In this document: one piece after another, positions 1 through 8,764 of the stretch
Position numbering within the stretch: position 1 is the stretch's first letter
Layout of the letters: each line of letters opens with the position of its first letter
Source: Rhodanobacter sp. A1T4
GTDB lineage: Bacteria; Pseudomonadota; Gammaproteobacteria; Xanthomonadales; Rhodanobacteraceae
Reading direction: 5' to 3'
Length of the DNA: 64,000 bases
Assembly (NCBI RefSeq): GCF_014207185.1
Contig: NZ_JACHCP010000007.1
Span: 186,001-250,000, forward strand
Notes under the pieces: generated by a model
The model's database searches: none
What the model was told of the DNA's origin: nothing
The model's input: the letters and a program-made list of their open reading frames with translations, nothing else
Position numbers and translations under genes: made by a program

Positions 1-1
1 G

Positions 2-73
2 CTTGGCTACCTGTTGCAGCAGAACGACGCGATCACCGCTTACGAACATCAGCACAAGGACCAGGCCGCATGA
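2..73 (+). CDS. leuD: LeuD C-terminus (3-isopropylmalate dehydratase small subunit), partial
   Basis: Only the last 23 codons are inside the window; the reading frame is open from base 2 to the TGA at 71-73. The peptide ends [20 protein letters not shown], which resembles the known LeuD tail (LTLQHDDAIAAYE in E. coli). LeuD is the small subunit of isopropylmalate isomerase, which interconverts 2- and 3-isopropylmalate in leucine synthesis. Its stop overlaps the leuB start (ATGA at 70-73), so the two are translationally coupled. The call rests on this short tail plus the leuB neighbour; leuC is expected further upstream, outside the window. Confidence 0.8.
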   Translation, partial: LGYLLQQNDAITAYEHQHKDQAA

Positions 74-1161
74 AGGCACATATCGTTACCCTCCCCGGCG
101 ACGGTGTCGGCCCGGAAGTCACCGCTGCCGCGGTGGCTGTACTCAACGCCATCGCGAAACATGGCGGCCATACTTTCGCTTTTGAAGAACAGGCGATCGG
201 TGGTGCCGCCATCGACGCTTTTGGTGAGCCGTTGCCGGCCGCCTCGCTGGAGGCCTGCAAACGCGCCGATGCCGTGCTGCTGGGCGCGGTCGGTGGACCG
301 AAGTGGTCTGATCCGAATGCCAAGGTTCGCCCCGAGCAGGGGCTGCTGGCGTTGCGCGCGGCGCTGGGCGTGTACGCGAACCTGCGCCCGTTGCAAGTGC
401 ATCCCGCACTGGCCAACCTGTCGCCGCTGAAAAACGAGAAGCTGAAAAACGTCGATGTGCTGTTCGTGCGCGAACTCACCGGCGGCACCTACTTCGGCGC
501 CAAGACGCGCACCGAGGACACCGCCACCGACGAGTGCAAGTACACCGTGCACGAGATCGAACGCGTGGTGCGTCGTGCGTTTGATCTGGCACGCGGCCGC
601 AAGAAACATCTCACCTCGGTGGACAAGGCCAACGTGCTGGAAACCTCGCGGCTGTGGCGCAGCACGGTGCAGCGCATCGCGCCGGAGTATCCGGATATTT
701 CTGTCGAGCATCAGCTAGTCGATTCGATGGCGATGCTGCTGCTGACCCAGCCTTCGCATTACGACGTGGTGGTGACCGAGAACCTGTTCGGCGACATCCT
801 GACCGACGAAGCCGCCGCGATTGCCGGTTCCCTCGGCCTGCTGCCATCGGCCTCGCTGGGCGATGGCAGCAAAGGACTGTACGAACCGATCCACGGCTCA
901 GCACCGGACATCGCGGGCAAGGGCGTGGCCAACCCGATCGGCACGATCCTTTCCGCCGCGATGCTGCTGCGTCACTCGCTGCAGCTGGATGCCGAAGCCG
1001 CCGCGATCGAGGCGGCTGTCGACCAGGTGTTGCGCGAGGGCCCGCATACCCGCGACATCGGCGGCGACGCCGGCACCGATGCGGTGCGCGATGCGGTGCT
1101 GCGCGCGATCGACCGTCACGTCGAGGCCGCCGAAACCTCGTTCGCCGGCGCCAGCGCATGA
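70..1161 (+). CDS. leuB: 3-isopropylmalate dehydrogenase LeuB
   Basis: This 363-residue protein catalyses NAD-dependent oxidation and decarboxylation of 3-isopropylmalate to 2-oxoisocaproate in the cytoplasm, the third step of leucine synthesis. The family length is about 360. Visible motifs are the N-terminal [10 protein letters not shown], the substrate-arginine region [16 protein letters not shown] (about 92-107), the lysine region [15 protein letters not shown] (about 182-197), the metal-aspartate loop [12 protein letters not shown] (about 238-249) and the NAD loop [14 protein letters not shown] (about 273-286). The ATG overlaps the leuD stop by four bases. The gene is complete. It is followed by a possible terminator (1196-1223) and then by the ilv genes. 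Confidence 0.97.
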   Translation: MKAHIVTLPGDGVGPEVTAAAVAVLNAIAKHGGHTFAFEEQAIGGAAIDAFGEPLPAASLEACKRADAVLLGAVGGPKWSDPNAKVRPEQGLLALRAALGVYANLRPLQVHPALANLSPLKNEKLKNVDVLFVRELTGGTYFGAKTRTEDTATDECKYTVHEIERVVRRAFDLARGRKKHLTSVDKANVLETSRLWRSTVQRIAPEYPDISVEHQLVDSMAMLLLTQPSHYDVVVTENLFGDILTDEAAAIAGSLGLLPSASLGDGSKGLYEPIHGSAPDIAGKGVANPIGTILSAAMLLRHSLQLDAEAAAIEAAVDQVLREGPHTRDIGGDAGTDAVRDAVLRAIDRHVEAAETSFAGASA

Positions 1162-1195
1162 AACCCGCTCCTCAACGTATTTGCAGTTCCCCGAT

Positions 1196-1223
1196 TGGAC
1201 ACAGGGACGCGTCCAGTTTTTTT
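1196..1223 (+). terminator. possible Rho-independent terminator or attenuator after leuB
   Basis: TGGAC at 1196-1200 can pair with GTCCA at 1211-1215, with partial pairing inside the ten-base loop, and the stem is followed almost directly by seven T residues (1217-1223). It lies between the leuB stop and the ilvD start, so it could end the leu transcript or act as an attenuator ahead of ilvD. The stem is short and the reading frame that crosses it is not rich in Ile, Val or Leu codons, so classical attenuation is not supported. Confidence 0.4.
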
Positions 1224-1284
1224 ATATCGCCGCCTCAGCAGATGCCTTCCACACCGGTGCCATTCAAAACTACTGGAATCCCCC

Positions 1285-3021
1285 ATGCGTAGTGATCAGA
1301 TCAAGACCGGCCCCGATCGGGCCCCTGCTCGCGCGATGCTGCGTGCCACCGGGCTGGACGATGAAGCCATCGCCAAACCGCTGGTCGCCATCGTGCACAC
1401 ATGGTCCAACGTGAGCCCGTGCAACCTCAACCTGCGCGAACTGGCCGAGCATGCTGCCGCTGGCGTCCGCGCCGCCGGCGGCACGCCGATCGAGTTCAAC
1501 ACCATCGCCGTGACCGACGGCATCGCCATGGGCACCCCAGGCATGCGCGCCTCGCTGATCAGCCGTGAAGTGATCACCGACTCGATCGAGCTGGCCGTCG
1601 ACGGCCACTGCCTCGATGCGATGGTGGTGCTGTGCGGCTGCGACAAGACCATTCCGGCCGCCGCGATGGCGATGGCACGATTGAATATCCCCGCCGTCGC
1701 GCTCTATGGCGGCAGCATCGCCCACGGCACGCATGACAATCACCCGATCACCATCCAGCAGGTGTTCGAGGCCGTCGGCGCGCACGGTGCGGGCAAGATC
1801 AGCGATGCCGAACTGACCTCAGTGGAAAAAGATGCTTGCCCCGGCGCTGGCGCCTGCGGCGGCCAGTTCACTGCCAACACGATGGCGATGGTGCTGACCA
1901 CGCTGGGGCTGTCGCCAATGGGCTTCAATGACATTCCGGCCACGCATCCGGCCAAAGGTCAGGCCGCATTTCGCTGCGGCGAACTGGTGATGGAATGCTT
2001 CAAACAGGACCGCAAGCCGCTCGACCTGCTCAGCCGCACCTCGTTCCGCAATGCCGCGCGCATGGTCGCGGCAACCGCGGGCTCCACCAATGCCGTGTTG
2101 CACCTGCTGGCGATCGCCCGCGAAGCCGATATCGAATGGAACCTGGAAGATTTCGAGCCGGCCTCGGTGCATACCCCGGTGATTGCCGACCTGCTGCCGG
2201 CCGGCCGCTATACCGCGGTCGAGTTGTTCGGTGCGGGCGGTAGCGGCCGCGTAGCGCAGGAGCTGATTGCGGTCGACATGCTGGATGACGCACCCACCAT
2301 TACCGGCCGCAGCCTGTTCGAGGAAGCTGCCGCCGCGCCGCGTGCCGACAAGCAGGACGTGGTGCATCCGGTCAGCCGCCCGCTCAAGCCCCGCGGCGGC
2401 TATTCCATCCTTTACGGCAACCTCGCGCCGGACGGCTGCATCCTCAAGCTGGCCGGCAAGGAAAGTGGTCAGTTCGAAGGCAAAGCCCGCGTGTTCGAGA
2501 GCGAGGAGCAAGCCTTCGCCGCCGTGCAGGGCGACCACATCCACGCCGGCGACGTCATCGTGATCCGTAACGAAGGCCCGGCGGGCGGCCCCGGCATGCG
2601 CGAAATGCTCGGCGTCACTGCGGCGCTGATCGGTCGCGGCCTGGGCAACGACGTGGCGCTGATCACCGACGGTCGCTTTTCCGGCGCTACCCACGGATTC
2701 ATGGTCGGCCACATCGCACCAGAAGCCGCGCGCGGCGGTCCGATCGCCCTGCTGCGCGAAGGCGACAGCGTGATCATCGATGCGGAAAAGCGCGAGCTGC
2801 GCACCAGTGTCGACCTGACCAGCCGCCGTGCCGACTGGCATCCACCAGCACCCAAAGTCACCCACGGCGCGCTAGCCAAATACGCGCTGCTGGTCGGTTC
2901 CGCCTCCGATGGCGCCACCACTCAGCCAATCAATGCATCCGGTCGTCCAGCCATCCAGACGTCCAAAAACTCTTCCACCCAAGCGACTCAAACCCAATCG
3001 AACCCAGGAGCCACCGCATGA
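1285..3021 (+). CDS. ilvD: dihydroxy-acid dehydratase IlvD
   Basis: IlvD dehydrates 2,3-dihydroxy-isovalerate and 2,3-dihydroxy-3-methylvalerate to the 2-oxo acids that precede valine and isoleucine. The 578-residue protein shows the three cysteines expected to hold the iron-sulfur cluster: C46 (SPCNLN), C119 (CGCDKT) and C191 ([11 protein letters not shown]). The spacings of 73 and 72 match the plant enzyme. K120 after C119 is the usual metal-site lysine. I chose ATG 1285 because homology starts with MRSDQIK; an in-frame ATG at 1195 would add 30 unrelated residues. The last roughly 35 residues are a Ser/Thr/Gln/Pro-rich tail that looks dispensable and runs into the ilvC start (ATGA overlap at 3018-3021). 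Confidence 0.96.
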   Translation: MRSDQIKTGPDRAPARAMLRATGLDDEAIAKPLVAIVHTWSNVSPCNLNLRELAEHAAAGVRAAGGTPIEFNTIAVTDGIAMGTPGMRASLISREVITDSIELAVDGHCLDAMVVLCGCDKTIPAAAMAMARLNIPAVALYGGSIAHGTHDNHPITIQQVFEAVGAHGAGKISDAELTSVEKDACPGAGACGGQFTANTMAMVLTTLGLSPMGFNDIPATHPAKGQAAFRCGELVMECFKQDRKPLDLLSRTSFRNAARMVAATAGSTNAVLHLLAIAREADIEWNLEDFEPASVHTPVIADLLPAGRYTAVELFGAGGSGRVAQELIAVDMLDDAPTITGRSLFEEAAAAPRADKQDVVHPVSRPLKPRGGYSILYGNLAPDGCILKLAGKESGQFEGKARVFESEEQAFAAVQGDHIHAGDVIVIRNEGPAGGPGMREMLGVTAALIGRGLGNDVALITDGRFSGATHGFMVGHIAPEAARGGPIALLREGDSVIIDAEKRELRTSVDLTSRRADWHPPAPKVTHGALAKYALLVGSASDGATTQPINASGRPAIQTSKNSSTQATQTQSNPGATA

Positions 3022-4040
3022 GCCACACCACCAACGACACTCTCGCCAAGGCGCGCATCGCCGTTCTCGGCTACGGCAGCCAGGGCCGCGCCCACGCCCT
3101 GAACCTGAAGGATTCCGGCCTCGACGTGGTGATCGGCCTGCGTCCCGGCGGCCCGACCTGGAAAAAGGCCGAGGCCGACGGCTTCGCCGTGGTCGAACCC
3201 GCGCACGCCGTGATCGGTGCCGATCTGGTCGCCGTGCTGACGCCGGACATGGTGCAGCCAACTCTGTACAAGGACGTGATCGAGCCGAACATCAAGCCCG
3301 GTGCTGCGCTGCTGTTCGCCCACGGCTTCAACATCCACTTCAAGCAGATCAGCCCGCGCGACGACATCGACGTGATCCTGGTCGCGCCGAAGGGCCCGGG
3401 TGCACTGGTGCGCAGCGAATACGAACGCGGCCGCGGCGTGCCGTGCATCTGGGCCGTGCACCAGGATGTCAGCGGTCACGCCGAAGCAACCACCAAGGCC
3501 TATGCCGACGGTATCGGTGGCGGTCGCGCGATGCTGATCCAGACCGACTTCAAGGAAGAAACCGAGACCGATCTGTTCGGCGAGCAAGCCGTGCTGTGCG
3601 GCGGCGCCAGCGAGCTGGTGATCAAGGGCTTCGAGACGCTGGTCGAAGCCGGCTACCAGCCCGAGATCGCCTACTACGAAGTGATGCACGAGCTGAAGCT
3701 GATCGTCGACCTGTTCTACGAAGGCGGCATCACCCGCATGCTGGAGTTCGTCTCCGAGACCGCGCAGTACGGCGATTACGTCAGCGGTCCGCGCATCGTC
3801 GATGCCGAGACCAAGAAGCGCATGAAGGCCGTGCTCACCGATATCCAGGATGGCACCTTCGCGAAGAACTGGACGGCGGAATACAAGGCCGGCCTGCCGA
3901 ACTACAAAAAGTTCAAGCAGGCCGATCTCGATCATCCGATCGAGAAGGTCGGCAAGGAGCTGCGCGCGCGCATGCCATGGCTGCAGGCCGGCAAAGCCGC
4001 TGCAACGCCGGCAGCCGAACCGCTGAAGAAAGTGGGCTGA
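3018..4040 (+). CDS. ilvC: ketol-acid reductoisomerase IlvC (class I)
   Basis: IlvC isomerises and reduces acetolactate and acetohydroxybutyrate to the dihydroxy acids used by IlvD. The 340 residues fit class I (short) enzymes with one C-terminal knotted domain. The Rossmann motif GYGSQG is at 18-23. [14 protein letters not shown], the metal-binding helix around [12 protein letters not shown] and [14 protein letters not shown] follow in order. The start overlaps the ilvD stop by four bases, so coupling is likely. A perfect 15-bp inverted repeat lies 10 bases after the stop (4051-4088). Confidence 0.97.
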   Translation: MSHTTNDTLAKARIAVLGYGSQGRAHALNLKDSGLDVVIGLRPGGPTWKKAEADGFAVVEPAHAVIGADLVAVLTPDMVQPTLYKDVIEPNIKPGAALLFAHGFNIHFKQISPRDDIDVILVAPKGPGALVRSEYERGRGVPCIWAVHQDVSGHAEATTKAYADGIGGGRAMLIQTDFKEETETDLFGEQAVLCGGASELVIKGFETLVEAGYQPEIAYYEVMHELKLIVDLFYEGGITRMLEFVSETAQYGDYVSGPRIVDAETKKRMKAVLTDIQDGTFAKNWTAEYKAGLPNYKKFKQADLDHPIEKVGKELRARMPWLQAGKAAATPAAEPLKKVG

Positions 4041-4050
4041 GCCCTGAACC

Positions 4051-4088
4051 AATGGCCGCCACGCGATTCCATCCGCGTGGCGGCCATT
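4051..4088. other. perfect 15-bp stem-loop downstream of ilvC
   Basis: Bases 4051-4065 and 4074-4088 are exact reverse complements, GC-rich, with an eight-base loop (4066-4073). No T tract follows on the plus strand, so it is not a standard intrinsic terminator. A transcript-stabilising or processing hairpin that separates ilvDC expression from the downstream genes is more likely. The palindrome is seen directly; the role is inferred. Confidence 0.6.
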
Positions 4089-4136
4089 GACCCTAACCGA
4101 TCCATCTCATCAAGTTAACTTCATCTGAGAATGCTC

Positions 4137-4493
4137 ATGAAACGTTTTCATATCGCTCTGGCTGTGCGCAACCTCGATGACTCCATCGCCGACTACAGCG
4201 CGCGCCTTGGCCAGTCGCCGCAGCTCGTGGTTCAGGACAAGTACGCGTTGTGGCGCACCCGACAACTGAACTTCTCGATCAACGAACTCCCCGAGCAGGC
4301 CGGTCAGGTTCGCCATATCGGCTTCGAGGACGACGAGGCCAAGGGCTTCACTATCTCCAAGGATGCCAACGGCATCGAATGGGAGAATTTTTCCGCCACC
4401 GATCAGGAGGCGCTGATCGAGTCGATCTACGGCGAGCCTACCTACGCCATGGTGGGCATCAACATGGATGCGGTCGAATTAATCCGCAATTAG
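4137..4493 (+). CDS. VOC (glyoxalase/bleomycin-resistance) superfamily protein
   Basis: This 118-residue protein begins KRFHIALAVRNLDDSIADYSARLG, the usual opening of a single vicinal-oxygen-chelate module, and continues with ALWRTRQLNFSIN, RHIGFEDDEA and the acidic end ENFSATDQEALIESIYGEP. VOC proteins are small metal-dependent enzymes or ligand-binding proteins; the substrate cannot be told from sequence. I prefer ATG 4137 because GAGA at 4126-4129 is well spaced from it, whereas ATG 4131 is too close. It lies between ilvC and ilvG in the same direction, so it is probably co-transcribed; a role in that pathway is only a guess. Confidence 0.8.
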   Translation: MKRFHIALAVRNLDDSIADYSARLGQSPQLVVQDKYALWRTRQLNFSINELPEQAGQVRHIGFEDDEAKGFTISKDANGIEWENFSATDQEALIESIYGEPTYAMVGINMDAVELIRN

Positions 4494-4503
4494 ACGTCCA
4501 AAT

Positions 4504-4596
4504 ATGAATAGCGTGGTGCAACCTGCGGGCGCGCCAGCCATCACCAGACATTCCGTAAGCAGCCGACTCGCGGCAAACCCAGGACATCCATTGTGA
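4504..4596 (+). CDS. possible 30-residue leader peptide coupled to ilvG
   Basis: An ATG at 4504 opens 30 codons ending in TGA at 4594-4596. That stop overlaps the GTG start of ilvG (4593-4595) in a GTGA arrangement typical of translational coupling. The peptide begins MNSVVQPAGAPAITRHS; it has three Val, two Leu and one Ile, which is not a strong attenuator signature. No clear ribosome-binding site precedes it. It may be chance, but the exact overlap makes it worth recording. Confidence 0.3.
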   Translation: MNSVVQPAGAPAITRHSVSSRLAANPGHPL

Positions 4597-6479
4597 CTAC
4601 GCAACTGCTGAAAGCACACAAGCCGACACCGTCCATTAGCATCAACGATGCACGGCATCCACTCACCGGTACACCGATGAGCGGTGCCGAAGTGGTGGTA
4701 CAGGTGCTTGCCGACGAGTGCGTCAGCGTAATGTTCGGTTATTCCGGTGGCGCGATCCTGCCGGTGTACGACGCGCTGTTTCGCTACAACGCCGAACACG
4801 CGCGCTCCGACGGCACCGAACCGATGCCGCTGATCGTGCCGGCCAATGAGCAGGGTGCCGGCTTCATGGCGTCGGGCTATGCGCGCGCGTCAGGCAAGGT
4901 TGGCGTGGCGGTGGTCACATCGGGCCCTGGCGCCACCAACATGGTCACGCCGGTGCGCGACGCCATGGCCGACTCCACACCCATGGTGGTGATCTGCGGC
5001 CAGGTCGCCACCACCTCGCTGGGCAGCGATGCATTCCAGGAAGCACCGGTCAGCAACATCATGGGCGCCTGCGCCAAGCATGTGTTCCTGGTCACCGACG
5101 CCGAGATGCTGGAAGCCACGCTGCGCACGGCGTTCGAGATCGCACGCACTGGCCGCCCCGGTCCGGTGGTGGTGGATATTCCGAAGAACGTACAGAACAC
5201 TGCGCTGCGGTTCGACGGCCAGTCACGTCTGCCCATTCCCGGCTATCGCGCGCGCCTGCGTGCGGTGAATGACGCACGACTGGATGACGCCGAATGCGCC
5301 GCGTTCTTCGCTGCCCTGGATGCCGCGCAGCGTCCGCTGATCTACGCCGGCGGCGGTGTGATCGCGGCCGAGGCGTCGCATGCCTTGCGTACCTTTGTCG
5401 ATGCGTTCCGTCTGCCCGTCACCACCACACTGATGGGCCTGGGTGCGCTCGACACCAGCGATCCACTGGCGCTGCACATGCTCGGTATGCATGGTACGGC
5501 GTACGCCAATTACGCGGTAGAGGATTGCGATTTCATTCTTGCGCTCGGTGCGCGCTTCGATGACCGCGTGGCCGGCGTGCCGGACAAGTTTGCGCCGCGA
5601 GCCAAGTTCATTGCGCAGATCGATATCGACCCGGCCGAATTCGGCAAAGTCAAGGCCATCCAGTGGCATCACTGCGGTCCGATGGTGCGTACGCTGGAGC
5701 GACTGACCGAGTACGGCATCGCGCACGGCAAGCGACCGAAGCTCGACGCATGGCATACGCACATCGCCGAACTGAAGCGTGTACATGCGATGAACTACGA
5801 CCGTGACAGCGAATTGATCCAGCCTTATGCGGTGATCGAGGAAATCAACAAGCACACCCAGGGCCGCGCGATCATCAGCACCGGCGTGGGCCAGCATCAG
5901 ATGTGGGCGGCGCAATACTCGGCGTTCCGCGAGCCGCGGCAGTGGCTCACCTCCGGTTCGATGGGCACGATGGGCTTCGGCCTGCCGGCGGCGATCGGCG
6001 CGCAGTTCGCCCGGCCCGACGCGCTGGTGATCGACATCGACGGCGATGCCAGCATCCGCATGAACATCGGCGAGATGGAAGCCTGCACCACCTACAACCT
6101 GCCGGTGAAAGTGGTGGTGTTCAACAACCTCGGCGACGGCATGGTCCGGCAGTGGCAGAAGCTGTACTTCAAGGGTCGCTTCGCCGCGTCGGACAAGAGC
6201 CTGCACAGCAAGGATTTCGTCAAGGCGGCGCAGGCCGATGGTTTCAAGTTCGCCCAGCGGCTGGACCGCAAGGAAGCCATGGCGGCGACTATTGCCGATT
6301 TTCTCCGCTTCGACGGACCGGCTTTTCTCGAAGTGATGATCGACCCCGATGCCGGCGTCTATCCGATGGTCGGCCCCGGTGCCACCTACGCGCAGATGAT
6401 CACCGGCGATCACATCGCCGCGCGCGATGCCAGCGCTGCGCCACCGGTGACCTCCACTCCCCTCGTCGACATGTTCTGA
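4593..6479 (+). CDS. ilvG: acetolactate synthase large subunit
   Basis: This is the thiamine-diphosphate enzyme that condenses two pyruvates, or pyruvate with 2-oxobutyrate, at the entry to valine and isoleucine synthesis. It has 628 residues. FGYSGGAILPVYDAL is near 48-62, the catalytic glutamate E86 is in PANEQGAGFMASGYARASGK, the central FAD-binding-like domain contains ALGARFDDRVAG, and the C-terminal ThDP motif is DIDGDASIRMN. The start is GTG 4593 with AGGA at 4581-4584; an alternative ATG at 4678 (MSGAEVVVQ) would match family length better and remove 28 residues. The usual FGYPGG is FGYSGG here. The small subunit follows ten bases after the stop. Confidence 0.95.
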   Translation: MTTQLLKAHKPTPSISINDARHPLTGTPMSGAEVVVQVLADECVSVMFGYSGGAILPVYDALFRYNAEHARSDGTEPMPLIVPANEQGAGFMASGYARASGKVGVAVVTSGPGATNMVTPVRDAMADSTPMVVICGQVATTSLGSDAFQEAPVSNIMGACAKHVFLVTDAEMLEATLRTAFEIARTGRPGPVVVDIPKNVQNTALRFDGQSRLPIPGYRARLRAVNDARLDDAECAAFFAALDAAQRPLIYAGGGVIAAEASHALRTFVDAFRLPVTTTLMGLGALDTSDPLALHMLGMHGTAYANYAVEDCDFILALGARFDDRVAGVPDKFAPRAKFIAQIDIDPAEFGKVKAIQWHHCGPMVRTLERLTEYGIAHGKRPKLDAWHTHIAELKRVHAMNYDRDSELIQPYAVIEEINKHTQGRAIISTGVGQHQMWAAQYSAFREPRQWLTSGSMGTMGFGLPAAIGAQFARPDALVIDIDGDASIRMNIGEMEACTTYNLPVKVVVFNNLGDGMVRQWQKLYFKGRFAASDKSLHSKDFVKAAQADGFKFAQRLDRKEAMAATIADFLRFDGPAFLEVMIDPDAGVYPMVGPGATYAQMITGDHIAARDASAAPPVTSTPLVDMF

Positions 6480-6489
6480 GTACCGACTT

Positions 6490-6771
6490 ATGCGCCACAC
6501 ACTCTCCATTCTTCTGCAGAACGAATCCGGCGCGCTGCTGCGCGTGGCCGGGATGTTCGCCGCGCGCCACTGCAATATCGACACGCTGACCGTGGCCGCC
6601 ACGCATGACCCGGCGATCTCGCAACTCACGCTGGTGTTGCATGGCGACGAAGCCACGCTGGAACAGATCGTGCGGCAGACGCGTAAGCTGATCGACGTGC
6701 TCGATGTTTCCACGCTGTCCCTGAGCGGCAGTGAATCGGGTCGACTCGTGGCGATGACTGCACCGCCGTGA
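6490..6771 (+). CDS. ilvM: acetolactate synthase small (regulatory) subunit, single ACT domain
   Basis: The 93-residue product is one ACT domain: LSILLQNESGALLRVAGMFAARHCNIDTLTVA, then HDPAISQLTLVLHGDE and a helix ending near LIDVLDVSTLS. Sequence is closest to the N-terminal ACT domain of IlvH/IlvN, but it lacks the C-terminal half of the roughly 160-residue IlvH, so its size is IlvM-like. It activates the catalytic subunit and carries feedback control; whether valine still binds cannot be read here. It sits between ilvG and ilvA and overlaps ilvA by four bases (GTGA). Confidence 0.88.
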   Translation: MRHTLSILLQNESGALLRVAGMFAARHCNIDTLTVAATHDPAISQLTLVLHGDEATLEQIVRQTRKLIDVLDVSTLSLSGSESGRLVAMTAPP

Positions 6772-8372
6772 ATGCCGTCGTCGATGAGAAGCAGTCGCTG
6801 CTTGCGGAAAGCGCAGGCACGCCAAGCGATGCCGAGATCCTGACGCGCGCACAGTCTTCGCGCGTCTATGACGTGGCACGCGAGTCGCCGCTGGAATTCG
6901 CACCGCTGCTGTCGTCGAAGCTCGGCAGCGATATCTGGCTGAAACGCGAAGACCAGCAATCGGTGTTCTCATTCAAGCTGCGCGGTGCCTACAACCGCAT
7001 GGTGAAACTCGATGCCGCACAGCGCGCGCGCGGCATTATCGCGGCGTCTGCCGGCAATCACGCGCAGGGCGTGGCACTGGCCGCGGCGAAGCTCGGTATC
7101 CAGACCACCATCGTGATGCCGGTAACCGCGCCGCAGGTGAAGATCGATGCCGTGCACCGCTTCGGCGGTGACTTTGTGCAGGTCGTGCTGACTGGCGATT
7201 CCTACAGCGATGCGCAGGTCGAAGCGGCACAGCTTCAACACACGCACGGCAGCGTGTTTGTGCATCCCTTCGACGATATCGATGTGATCGCAGGACAGGC
7301 CACCGTCGGCCTGGAAATCCTTCGTCAGCATCCGGAGGCACTGCATGCCGTCTTCGTGCCGGTGGGTGGCGGTGGCTTGCTGGCAGGCATCGCAACCTGC
7401 ATCAAGGCGCTGCGACCCAACGTCAAGGTGATCGGTGTGCAGGCGGCGGACTCCGATGCCATGGCACAGTCGCTGGAAGCCGGCGAACGTGTCGCGCTCG
7501 ACGAAGTGGGTCCGTTCGCCGACGGCACCACCGTAAAACAGGTTGGCGTGCACACCTTCGAACTGTGTCGCCGCCATGTCGACACCATGCTGCGCGTGGA
7601 CACCGACGCGATCTGCGCAGCGATCCGCGACATTTATCAGGACACCCGCAGCGTGGCGGAGCCCTCTGGCGCGCTGGCCCTGGCTGGGCTCAAGCAGTAT
7701 GTAGCAGTGCACGGTCCCTGCGAGGGCGCACTGGTGGCGGTGGTATCCGGCGCCAACATGAATTTTGATCGCCTCCGTTTCGTTGCCGAGCGCGCCAGCA
7801 TCGGCGAACAGCGCGAAGCGGTATTTGCGGTCACCGTGCCCGAAGAACGCGGCAGCTTCAAACGCTTCTGCGCCGCGCTGGGCCAACACAGTGTCACCGA
7901 GTTCAACTACCGCATCGGCGATGCGTCGTCCGCACATATTTTCGTGGGCGTGCAGATCACCAAGCGCGAAGACCGCGACGCACTGCTCGCTGCGTTCAAG
8001 GAGCAAGGCTTCGGCGTGCTCGACCTCACCGACGACGAACTGGCCAAACTGCACCTGCGCCACATGATCGGCGGACGATCAACGCTGGCGCACGACGAAC
8101 AGTTGTATCGCTTCGAATTTCCCGAGCGGCCCGGCGCGCTGCTGCGCTTTCTCGAACACATGCACCCGGACTGGAACATCAGCCTGTTCCACTACCGCAA
8201 TCACGGCGCCGACTACGGCCGCATTCTGGTCGGCATCCAGGTGCCACCGCACGAGCGGGCGATATTCCAGCAGTTTCTCGGCACGTTGGGTTATCCACAT
8301 TCCAACGAAAGCGATAATCCGGCCTACCGATTGCTGCTGTGCGATAGCGACTCCGCTTCGGTAGATGCATAG
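6768..8372 (+). CDS. ilvA: biosynthetic threonine deaminase IlvA
   Basis: IlvA is the PLP enzyme that turns threonine into 2-oxobutyrate, the committed step of isoleucine synthesis. The 534-residue protein has the PLP lysine K70 in FSFKLRGAYNRM, SAGNHAQGVA, the phosphate-binding loop PVGGGGLLAG, and two C-terminal ACT-like regulatory domains (roughly 345-425 and 440-525, including FPERPGALLRFLEHM). The length and the two regulatory domains mark the feedback-controlled biosynthetic form rather than the catabolic TdcB. The GTG start overlaps the preceding stop. It is the last ilv gene here; ilvE and leuA are not in the window. Confidence 0.95.
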   Translation: MNAVVDEKQSLLAESAGTPSDAEILTRAQSSRVYDVARESPLEFAPLLSSKLGSDIWLKREDQQSVFSFKLRGAYNRMVKLDAAQRARGIIAASAGNHAQGVALAAAKLGIQTTIVMPVTAPQVKIDAVHRFGGDFVQVVLTGDSYSDAQVEAAQLQHTHGSVFVHPFDDIDVIAGQATVGLEILRQHPEALHAVFVPVGGGGLLAGIATCIKALRPNVKVIGVQAADSDAMAQSLEAGERVALDEVGPFADGTTVKQVGVHTFELCRRHVDTMLRVDTDAICAAIRDIYQDTRSVAEPSGALALAGLKQYVAVHGPCEGALVAVVSGANMNFDRLRFVAERASIGEQREAVFAVTVPEERGSFKRFCAALGQHSVTEFNYRIGDASSAHIFVGVQITKREDRDALLAAFKEQGFGVLDLTDDELAKLHLRHMIGGRSTLAHDEQLYRFEFPERPGALLRFLEHMHPDWNISLFHYRNHGADYGRILVGIQVPPHERAIFQQFLGTLGYPHSNESDNPAYRLLLCDSDSASVDA

Positions 8373-8474
8373 TTCGCCCATGTAGCGGTCATCACCGCCC
8401 TCACCTGGCTATCGCATGCCGTTAACGTCTGCGCCGCCACTCTCGATGCTCACCAGCAAACGTGGAGCATTCCA

Positions 8475-8627
8475 ATGCCAACCAACCCCATGAACCCGCA
8501 ACCGCCGTTTGCCGAACCCGGCAAAGGCCTGCCCGAACGCGAGATTGAAAGCCCGGGACACGCCCATCCCGCGCGTGATGCAGACCCCGAGCCGCTGCAA
8601 CCCGATCGCGACGACGACCTGCTCTGA
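8475..8627 (+). CDS. small hypothetical protein, proline- and acid-rich (50 aa)
   Basis: ATG 8475 opens 50 codons encoding a hydrophilic peptide (MPTNPMNPQPPFAEPGKGLP at the N-terminus; many Pro, Asp, Glu and Arg; ending DRDDDLL). GGAG at 8464-8467 is a plausible ribosome-binding site seven bases before the ATG. No domain is recognised and no membrane segment is present; it looks intrinsically disordered. It sits alone between ilvA and ubiA in the same direction. It could be real, but evidence is limited to the start signal and the open frame. Confidence 0.45.
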   Translation: MPTNPMNPQPPFAEPGKGLPEREIESPGHAHPARDADPEPLQPDRDDDLL

Positions 8628-8764
8628 GACCTGATCGTTTACCAGCTTGATGTTTCGGCCCCCGGTCACAGCCAACGCGATCGACCACGCCGATCCACCG
8701 GAACGTGACGCGGCCAACGGCTTGATGTAATCGACAGGTCGAAGGCTCGCGTTAGACTGGTGGC

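Noticed and set aside
1158..1292. Leader peptide considered between leuB and ilvD
   Set aside because: The frame [12 protein letters not shown]... is not enriched in Leu, Ile or Val, so the classical attenuator model does not fit.
1819..2865. Long minus-strand open frame inside ilvD
   Set aside because: Antisense of a conserved gene; His/Gln/Arg-rich and without homology features.
5223..6959. Long open frame (578 codons) on the minus strand across ilvG, ilvM and ilvA
   Set aside because: It is antisense to well-conserved genes, lacks any protein motif and arises from high GC and codon bias.
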